DNA from: Alphaproteobacteria bacterium
Lineage (GTDB): Bacteria > Pseudomonadota > Alphaproteobacteria > UBA6615
Assembly (NCBI GenBank): GCA_030831135.1
Contig: JAURLR010000249.1
Coordinates: forward strand, 1-11,629
Length of the DNA stretch: 11,629 nt
Direction: 5' to 3'
Below the pieces are notes generated by a model, which ran no database searches, was not told the DNA's origin, and worked only from the letters and a program-made list of their open reading frames with translations. Position 1 is the first letter of the stretch. Each line of letters begins with the position of its first letter. Both the position numbers and the translations under genes were made by a program. Of this stretch, positions 6,405 through 11,629 are shown piece after piece.

Positions 6405-7271
6405 TCAGGTCCGGGCAAAAGCCTGGGCGTGGTCGGCGATGAAGGTTTCCAGTGTGCGCGAAGGGTGTCCGGCGATGTCCTGTGTCGCCGTGGTCTCATA
6501 GGCGTAAGCGCCGTTGGCGGCAAAGCCGATCATCTTGACCTGATGTTCGATCAACCAGGACGGCAGGCCCCGCCGCGTCACCATGTCTTCCCACACATCG
6601 ACATCTACCATTTCATAGCGGATATCCCGTTTCAGGACCCGGCTGAAGGTCTCTGCGACCTCGTCGAGGCTGACAGCAGCACCGGTCTGGTAATAGCCCT
6701 GTCCGTCATGACCGGCATCCTCGGCGAGGACAGTTGCTGTCAGGTCGGCGACATCGCGCGGGTCGGTCATGCTGATTTCCACATCGCGCGGAATCGCACT
6801 TGTGAAGCTGTCTCCGTCCTTCAGGCCGGCCGCTACATAGTGCAGATTGGTCATGTAGAAGTTGGGCCGAAGGAAGGTGTAGCGCAGACCGCAGGCTGCG
6901 ATTTTCCCTTCAAGCGCCTTGTGCGCTTCAGGAATGGGGGCGGGTGAGTCGATATTCCCCGAGAGTTTTACAATCCGCTCGCAGCCCGCCGCGACTGCCG
7001 CCTCGATGGCGTTGGTCTGTTGTTCTTCGAGGGCAGGACTGTGGCCGGAGTTGAGATAAAGGGTATGCACCCCTTCGAGCGCTCGATCGAACGAAGTCCC
7101 GTCATCAAGGTCTGCCGATACCAGTTCGACATCATCTCCCAGCACCTGACGGGCCTTTTCGATATCGCGGGCGATATAACGGATATTCAAGCCGCGCGCA
7201 GCCAGTCGCGGGACAAGATGTTGGCCGGTCACGCCGGTGGCACCGGTCACGGCAATCAGAGGTTTGCTCAT
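6405..7271 (-). CDS. NmrA-like NAD(P)-binding protein (atypical short-chain dehydrogenase)
   Basis: The 288-residue protein begins with a Rossmann strand and the glycine motif GATGVTG (10-16), followed by RYIARD with Arg35 at the place that contacts the NADP phosphate in NmrA/quinone-oxidoreductase-2-like proteins. The middle part has VKLSGNID (101-108) and the characteristic AHKALEGKI...YTFLRPNFYMTN segment (116-142). A Tyr-x-x-x-Lys pair of classical short-chain dehydrogenases is not present. Members act as NADP(H)-dependent reductases (quinone or azo type) or as redox sensors without known catalysis, so both are open. The ATG at 7271 has AGGAAG about 9 bases upstream. It follows the GntR gene by 20 bp on the same strand, indicating co-transcription and possibly autoregulated expression of the pair. 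It is cytoplasmic, with no signal or membrane segment. Confidence 0.88.
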   Translation of the reverse strand: MSKPLIAVTGATGVTGQHLVPRLAARGLNIRYIARDIEKARQVLGDDVELVSADLDDGTSFDRALEGVHTLYLNSGHSPALEEQQTNAIEAAVAAGCERIVKLSGNIDSPAPIPEAHKALEGKIAACGLRYTFLRPNFYMTNLHYVAAGLKDGDSFTSAIPRDVEISMTDPRDVADLTATVLAEDAGHDGQGYYQTGAAVSLDEVAETFSRVLKRDIRYEMVDVDVWEDMVTRRGLPSWLIEHQVKMIGFAANGAYAYETTATQDIAGHPSRTLETFIADHAQAFART

Positions 7272-7291
7272 TCTGCGGCTTCCTGACGTGT

Positions 7292-8038
7292 TCAGGCGAC
7301 ATTCCAGTCGCGGTTCATCTCCAGCGAATAAACGAAGCGGCCCTCGGGGTGGACGCTGACCGTGGTTTCGAAGACGCGTTCGTCCTGCCCGGTATAACGG
7401 CGGATAATGGTCATGGCCGCACTTCCCGGTTCCACATCTAGCCAGACGGCAAGATCCTTAGAAACCTGGCTCGCCGTCATTTCCAGTTGTGCCTGTGCGA
7501 TCACCTCGCGATGCGCGGTTTCGATGATCCGGTGGACGGGGCCATGCTCGGTCAGAAGGCGCCCGGCTGTATCCTCATACTCGGGAAGTACAAATATCTC
7601 TTGCCAGCAGATCGGTTCACCGTTTTCGTTTGAGCGCCGCACGCCCGAGATGCGGAACCAGCTGGAACCGGCGGGCAGGGACAGGCGCTTGGCGTTTGCG
7701 GGCGCGAGGGTCACGGTTCCCGTGTCGCACAGTTCAAAGCTCGTGTTGGGGTATTGCAGGAGCTCGGACAGTGAATTGACGGATTGGACGTAGCTGCCTT
7801 TCGGCGCGGCCGAAACCACCCGCGTACCGGACCCGCGCCGCATGGAAACAAGCCCGAGTTCGCGCAATTGCCGCAAGGCCGCGCGAACCGTGTACCGGCT
7901 GACATCATAGCGTTCGCAGAATTCCATTTCTGTCGGTAGCATGGCCCCGACCGCCAGCGCGCCAGAGGCAATTTCCGCGCGCAGGTCGGCCGCAATGACC
8001 TGATAGCGGGGGCGTCGTCGGTTTTGTGCAAGCGACAT
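7292..8038 (-). CDS. GntR-family transcriptional regulator with UTRA domain (HutC type)
   Basis: The 248-residue protein has an N-terminal winged helix-turn-helix at about 10-75: YQVIAADLRAEIASGAL, LPTEMEFCERYDVSRYTVRAALRQL and the wing GLVSMRRGSGTRVV are typical of GntR. The rest (about 95-245) is a UTRA ligand-binding domain, with FRISGVRR, PICWQEIFV and the late ETTVSVHPEGRFVYSLEM strand pair. Length and layout match HutC-type repressors, which release DNA when bound to a small metabolite. It is first in a two-gene unit with the NmrA-like gene and divergent from the LVIVD-repeat gene. The natural guess is that it controls both sides of the 173-bp gap, and perhaps the acyl-CoA genes; the effector is unknown. 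The ATG at 8038 has only a weak AGG about 8 bases upstream. Confidence 0.94.
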   Translation of the reverse strand: MSLAQNRRRPRYQVIAADLRAEIASGALAVGAMLPTEMEFCERYDVSRYTVRAALRQLRELGLVSMRRGSGTRVVSAAPKGSYVQSVNSLSELLQYPNTSFELCDTGTVTLAPANAKRLSLPAGSSWFRISGVRRSNENGEPICWQEIFVLPEYEDTAGRLLTEHGPVHRIIETAHREVIAQAQLEMTASQVSKDLAVWLDVEPGSAAMTIIRRYTGQDERVFETTVSVHPEGRFVYSLEMNRDWNVA

Positions 8039-8211
8039 GAGGAGACCTGACTGTGTACGCGGACCTGTTTGAATTATAGGCAGTCGGGGCGAGAGTACGA
8101 AATGGTCACAAAGTATCGTGTTTTCTTTCCATCAGCGGCAGCTTTACACCATGCACATCGCAACTCTAATCTCGGCTTTCAGGAATAAGTGCCACCATGG
8201 GAGGGGGGGAA
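8039..8211. promoter_or_regulatory. divergent promoter region between GntR and LVIVD-repeat genes
   Basis: This 173-bp gap separates two outward-read genes. On the minus strand a perfect TATAAT (complement of 8073-8078) lies 35 bases before the GntR start and is a plausible -10 box; the matching -35 is weak (TTCGTA, 17 bases away). GACTG (8049-8053) and CAGTC (8081-8085) form a short dyad around this -10 box, which would suit autorepression. For the plus strand no clear promoter was recognised. Confidence 0.45.
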
Positions 8212-9441
8212 ATGACGTTTCCAACAGGGAAGTCCTTTTCGAAGAATGTGACCGCGATCGGATACACGGATTGCGACAAGAAGCCGGCCTTCAAGCTGGC
8301 GCTGCATCGCGATGGGGATCGCTGGTACCTTTATACAGGCCTTTTCTGGCATTCGGGGTTCTCGATCATCGAGGTGACGGACCCGGCCAACCCGCGTTTT
8401 GTCCGAACGGTTGAAGGTCCGGCCAATACCTGGACACTCCAGGTGCAGGTGGCGAATGGCATGCTCGTGACCTCCCAGGAAAAGATCATGGAGGGCTGGG
8501 GACATGTTGATGGTCAGCCCTGGGGCGAAGGGGTCCTGATCTGGGACCTCAAGGATCCCGAAAACCCCGAACTTCTGAGCCACTGGAAAACCGGTGGGGA
8601 TGGCACGCATCGGAACTATTACGATGGCGGGCGCTATATTTACGCTACCGGTCTGCCCGAGGGCTATCAGGGCAATATCCTGCAGATCCTGGATATCGAG
8701 GACCCGCGCAACCCGGTCGAGGTCGGCCGCTGGTGGATGGAAGGCCAGAATGTGGGTGCGGGCGAAACTCCGGCCCAGAAGGGCGTGATGCTTCACGGCG
8801 GGGCCTATGTGAAGGGTGACCGGGCCTATCTTCCCTACAGTTCGGGCGGTTTCGTGGTTCTGGACATCTCGGACAAGACCAATCCGACAATGATCAGCGA
8901 TCTACCGTTCTGCCCGCCGTTTCAGACATTCATCGCGGTTCATACCGCTGTGCCGCTTCAGGGGCGTGACGTTGTGATTGTCAATTCCGAGGCCATCCGC
9001 GAGAACTGCGAGGAACCCTTGGGTTATGCCGGGATCGTGGACGTCGCTGACGAGGCAAATCCGCGCCTGATGTCCCTGTTCCCGTTACCTGTGCCCCCCG
9101 AGGATGCCCCGTACCGGACATTCTGCGAGCGCGGGGGACGGTTTGGCCCCCACAACCAGCACCAGCCCCAGTATCAGGATATCCTCTATCAGGGTGAGGA
9201 TCTGTGTTTCCTGACCTATTTCAACGCCGGGCTGCGCATCTATGACATTTCCGAAGCAACCCAGCCCCGCGAAGTTGGCTATTTCTTGCCACCAGACCCC
9301 AACGAACGGCTGGGGCTGTTGCCCGCCTCGAAACTGGTTGCCCAGACCGAGGATGTGATCGTTGATGCGCGGGGGAATATCTTCGTTTCGGACAAGAATC
9401 TCGGGATATATGTCCTGCGCTATGACGGCCTGAATCTCTGA
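8212..9441 (+). CDS. LVIVD-repeat beta-propeller protein, cytoplasmic
   Basis: The ATG at 8212 (409 residues) is preferred because GGAGG lies 7 bases upstream; an in-frame ATG at 8197 would add five residues. The protein is built of repeated strand motifs ending in a hydrophobic-Asp-x-x-Asp/x-x-x-Pro pattern: IIEVTDPANP (52-61), LIWDLKDPENP (109-119), ILDIEDPRNP (159-168), VLDISDKTNP (216-225), IVDVADEANP (275-284), IYDISEATQP (343-352), and a last strand at 398-404. This indicates a seven-bladed LVIVD propeller. No signal peptide or membrane segment is visible, although many LVIVD proteins are exported. His133, His195, His244 and His314 (with His317) sit before the repeat strands of four consecutive blades and could line the central channel. 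Function in the family is mostly unknown. It is divergent from the GntR gene and its 3' end overlaps the LysR gene by 22 bp. Confidence 0.85.
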   Translation: MTFPTGKSFSKNVTAIGYTDCDKKPAFKLALHRDGDRWYLYTGLFWHSGFSIIEVTDPANPRFVRTVEGPANTWTLQVQVANGMLVTSQEKIMEGWGHVDGQPWGEGVLIWDLKDPENPELLSHWKTGGDGTHRNYYDGGRYIYATGLPEGYQGNILQILDIEDPRNPVEVGRWWMEGQNVGAGETPAQKGVMLHGGAYVKGDRAYLPYSSGGFVVLDISDKTNPTMISDLPFCPPFQTFIAVHTAVPLQGRDVVIVNSEAIRENCEEPLGYAGIVDVADEANPRLMSLFPLPVPPEDAPYRTFCERGGRFGPHNQHQPQYQDILYQGEDLCFLTYFNAGLRIYDISEATQPREVGYFLPPDPNERLGLLPASKLVAQTEDVIVDARGNIFVSDKNLGIYVLRYDGLNL

Positions 9442-10388
9442 TCGGCCCCTTGTGCCCTGGGTTTCCCGGTGCGCAACACGGCCCAGCGCTGTGCGATGCT
9501 TTCGAGCTTGTCTTCGATACGTTCCACGAAGACCTGTGCGGCCATGCCCAGTGGCCGGCTTGAGGGTTCGATCAGGATGAACTCGAAGGTGATCTCGGGT
9601 TTGATGATGGGGTTGAGGACCAGACGACCCAAGGCGAGCTCGTCGATACAGTTCGTGACGGGCAGGATCGTCGCCCAGTCCGAACCCGCCACGAACTCCA
9701 GGGTGCCGGTCATCCCATCCAGATCCATCACCCGCAGAGGCGTGACTCCGGCGACAGCCATCTGATTGTCCAGATAGGGGCGGCGGCTGTTCGCGGGCGA
9801 CGGCAGGACGAGTTTCTTGCCCGATATTTGCTCGAGCGGGATCGGCTGCATGTTTTCCATGCCCAGCGCAGGGCCGGAGAGCAGCAATTCGGTCTCGTGG
9901 GCGATCACGCGGCGGTTCAGGCCCGGGACATCGCGCGAGGGCATGACAGGCACGATGGCGAAATCCAGCTCGCCATTGATCACCATATCCGTCAGCGGTT
10001 GGCTGTAGGCCTCGACGATGCGCACATCCACGTTCGGGTTGGCGTCCGTGTAGCCTGCGAGAACACTGGCCAGTGCGCCTTTGGTCAGGGACGGGATCAG
10101 GCCCGCACGCAGGGTTCCGGTCAGGCTCCCGCGCAAGTCATGCATCCGGTTTTCGGCTTCGCGTACGGATCGCAGGATTGCAACGCAGTCATCATAGTAG
10201 CGGCGCCCGGCATTTGTCGGGGTTGCACCATGGGGTGTGCGCTCGAGAAGTTGCAGGTCGAGACGCAGTTCCAGGTTCCGAATCTGCTGACTGAGCGCGG
10301 ATTGGGTGCAGCCAGCGCGTTCGGCGCCCTTGCTGAAACTGCGCTCCTCGAACACGGCGATGAAGCATTCGATCTGACGAAAATTCAT
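9420..10388 (-). CDS. LysR-family transcriptional regulator
   Basis: The 322-residue protein starts with a standard LysR helix-turn-helix (about 1-60): RQIECFIAVFEERSFSKGAE, then CTQSALSQQIRNLE and LLERTPHGATPTNAG. The effector-binding domain follows from about residue 92, opening with GTLRAGLIPSL and containing GELDFAIVPV (138-147). Length is normal, with a charged C-terminal tail after residue 305. Members are usually activators that respond to a pathway intermediate and are transcribed divergently from a target; here the divergent neighbour is the flavin-dependent oxidoreductase, 155 bp away. The last 22 bases overlap the 3' end of the LVIVD-repeat gene on the other strand. The ribosome binding site before the ATG at 10388 is weak. 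The family is sure; ligand and targets are inferred from position only. Confidence 0.94.
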   Translation of the reverse strand: MNFRQIECFIAVFEERSFSKGAERAGCTQSALSQQIRNLELRLDLQLLERTPHGATPTNAGRRYYDDCVAILRSVREAENRMHDLRGSLTGTLRAGLIPSLTKGALASVLAGYTDANPNVDVRIVEAYSQPLTDMVINGELDFAIVPVMPSRDVPGLNRRVIAHETELLLSGPALGMENMQPIPLEQISGKKLVLPSPANSRRPYLDNQMAVAGVTPLRVMDLDGMTGTLEFVAGSDWATILPVTNCIDELALGRLVLNPIIKPEITFEFILIEPSSRPLGMAAQVFVERIEDKLESIAQRWAVLRTGKPRAQGADQRFRPS

Positions 10389-10543
10389 ATCGGACGTCCC
10401 GGCATCTATATTAGAAAAACTGATCCAGTATATTAAAACATATAATTATTAATGCTGGCGAGCCGCTTCTATGGTTTCCGGAGAGGAATTGGACCGGGAT
10501 CGTTGCCGACACCATGACGGCGGACCACAGGGAGAATACGAAG
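10389..10543. promoter_or_regulatory. divergent LysR / LLM oxidoreductase promoter region
   Basis: This gap contains a strikingly AT-rich core (10404-10453) in an otherwise GC-rich window. TATATTA occurs at 10407-10413 and again at 10429-10435, exactly 22 bases apart (two helical turns), and TATAATTA follows at 10441-10448, one further turn on; TATAAT at 10441-10446 could be a -10 box for the plus strand. An 8-bp palindrome GGACGTCC (10392-10399) lies 3 bases from the LysR start. A LysR-type site here is expected from the gene order; a textbook T-N11-A box was not clearly seen. Confidence 0.5.
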
Positions 10544-11581
10544 ATGAAGTTTGGATTGTTTGGCGGCGCGCAGGCCGTGCCGGGTGAAGTCGTAACAGAA
10601 GCCGCGCTGGGCTATCACGAATATGGCGATTACATCCGGCTGGCCGAAAAGCTCGGCTATTCCAGCGCATGGCTCGTCGAGCATCATTTCACGGGTTTTT
10701 CGCAGCTCTCAGCGACGCTCAACTATATCTCGTATCTATCTGGTATCACGTCAAAAATCAGACTCGGAAGTGCTGTCGTGGTGATCCCGTGGCACAATCC
10801 GATCCTGCTGGCCGAACAGATCGCAACCATCGATCAACTGTCCAAGGGACGATATGATTTTGGCCTTGGGCGAGGCTATCGCGGCAATGAGTTTCATGGC
10901 TTCGGAATGGATATGGCGGATGCGCAGGAGATATTTGAGGAGTCGGTCATGCTGCTCAAGCGATCCTTCACGGAGACCGAGCGCTGGTCCTACAAATCCG
11001 AGCGCTGGACCTTCAACGACATCATTGTCGAGCCGCCGGTCGTCCAAAAGCCCTATCCGCCAATGTGGGTGGGTGCGGGCAGTGAAGCCTCGATCCGCAA
11101 GGTTGCCCAGAATGACTTCAACCTTCTGCTCGACCAGATGTCCCCGTTTGAGGCCATTGGCTACAAGATCCGGATGTATCAGGACGAACTGGACAAGCTC
11201 GGCAAGGCGTATGATCCCGATCGTGTGGCGGTGACCCGCGGGATGATGGTGGCTAACAACGACAACCAGCGCAGTGATGCCCATATCCTGCGCGGCAAGT
11301 TCATTTCCCAGGTTCAGGTGCTGTCCAAGGACAAGACCGAGGGCCCCAAGGCGTTCAGCCCCGTGGGGAATTCCGGTGATACCGACGCCATCTCCGAAAA
11401 CGGTGCGGTTCTGGGGAGCAGCGAGGAAATGTGTGAACGTGTCGGACGTTTGCGGGATGAGGGCGTTCAGACGATTCTGTTGCATGATCTCTCGGGTTCG
11501 TCGGAAGCCTTGCAGCAATTCGCCGAAGAGGTGATGCCGAAATTCGCCGATTCCGATGCGTCAGCACAGGCTGCCGAATAG
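10544..11581 (+). CDS. LLM-class (luciferase-like) flavin-dependent oxidoreductase
   Basis: The ATG at 10544 (345 residues) is chosen because AGGGAG lies 9 bases upstream and the protein then begins MKFGLFGG, as usual in this family; an upstream in-frame ATG at 10514 would add ten untypical residues. Diagnostic segments of the luciferase-like TIM barrel are WLVEHHF (43-49), IRLGSAVVVIPWHNPILLAE (72-91), DQLSKGRYDFGLGRGY (97-112) and FHGFGMD (117-123), followed by PPMWVGAGSEASI further on. These enzymes use reduced FMN from a separate reductase, or F420, to oxygenate substrates, for instance Baeyer-Villiger oxidation to a lactone or C-N/C-S cleavage. No flavin reductase gene lies in the window. 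The divergent LysR gene is the likely regulator. A lactone-forming role would fit the neighbouring hydrolase and acyl-CoA enzymes but is only inference. Confidence 0.92.
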   Translation: MKFGLFGGAQAVPGEVVTEAALGYHEYGDYIRLAEKLGYSSAWLVEHHFTGFSQLSATLNYISYLSGITSKIRLGSAVVVIPWHNPILLAEQIATIDQLSKGRYDFGLGRGYRGNEFHGFGMDMADAQEIFEESVMLLKRSFTETERWSYKSERWTFNDIIVEPPVVQKPYPPMWVGAGSEASIRKVAQNDFNLLLDQMSPFEAIGYKIRMYQDELDKLGKAYDPDRVAVTRGMMVANNDNQRSDAHILRGKFISQVQVLSKDKTEGPKAFSPVGNSGDTDAISENGAVLGSSEEMCERVGRLRDEGVQTILLHDLSGSSEALQQFAEEVMPKFADSDASAQAAE

Positions 11582-11629
11582 AAACGCTTTCGTAGTTACA
11601 ACCGTGCCGCTAACCTTGTGCGCGGAACA
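11582..11629. other. 48 bases after the oxidoreductase gene, nothing recognised
   Basis: No start codon with a ribosome binding site, no terminator hairpin and no repeat are visible in this short tail. Confidence 0.6.

Noticed and set aside
8197..8214. ATG at 8197 as the start of the LVIVD-repeat gene
   Set aside because: It would place the strong GGAGG inside the coding region; the ATG at 8212 has it at a good distance. The earlier start is not fully excluded.
8212..9441. Exported status of the LVIVD-repeat protein
   Set aside because: The N-terminus is polar (MTFPTGKSFSKNV) and lacks the hydrophobic core of a signal peptide or a twin-arginine motif.

Overview
The window looks like a catabolic gene neighbourhood from a GC-rich proteobacterium, most probably an alphaproteobacterium. 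The basis is high GC, dense gene packing, the protein families present, and a pair of extragenic palindromes of a type common in alphaproteobacterial genomes. The organism is an inference; there is no rRNA or other marker. No tRNA, insertion sequence, CRISPR or phage gene was seen.

Left part (1-3142, minus strand): transcription would run from a crotonase-fold acyl-CoA enzyme resembling BadI/MenB (2088-2963), through a class III (CaiB/BaiF) CoA-transferase (779-1984), to an alpha/beta hydrolase that leaves the window before its end (1-671). A palindromic repeat pair separates the first two genes. A 14-bp perfect palindrome lies in front of the hydrolase, so that gene may have its own control.

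Middle part (3143-6383, plus strand): a 3-hydroxyacyl-CoA dehydrogenase-like enzyme is followed by two tandem enolase-superfamily enzymes of the muconate-lactonizing subgroup. These two are about 70% identical by hand count and both keep the full set of catalytic residues. The set diverges from the crotonase gene across a 179-bp region rich in dyad symmetry.

Right part (6384-11629): an NmrA-like NAD(P)-binding protein and a GntR/UTRA regulator form a minus-strand pair (GntR first). Divergent from them is an LVIVD-repeat beta-propeller protein without a signal peptide, whose 3' end overlaps the 3' end of a convergent LysR regulator by 22 bp. The LysR gene is divergent from a luciferase-like (LLM) flavin-dependent oxidoreductase that closes the window.

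Taken together the genes have the parts of a route for a carboxylic acid, perhaps cyclic or lactone-forming: CoA activation, beta-oxidation-like steps, C-C or ester hydrolysis, a flavin oxygenation and two cycloisomerase/epimerase-type enzymes, with two local regulators. The substrate cannot be read from the sequence. The points most worth checking are the duplicated enolase-superfamily pair, the unusual active site of the crotonase, the Arg/Ser-rich cofactor loop of the dehydrogenase, the ring of histidines predicted in the propeller protein, and the symmetric elements between genes.
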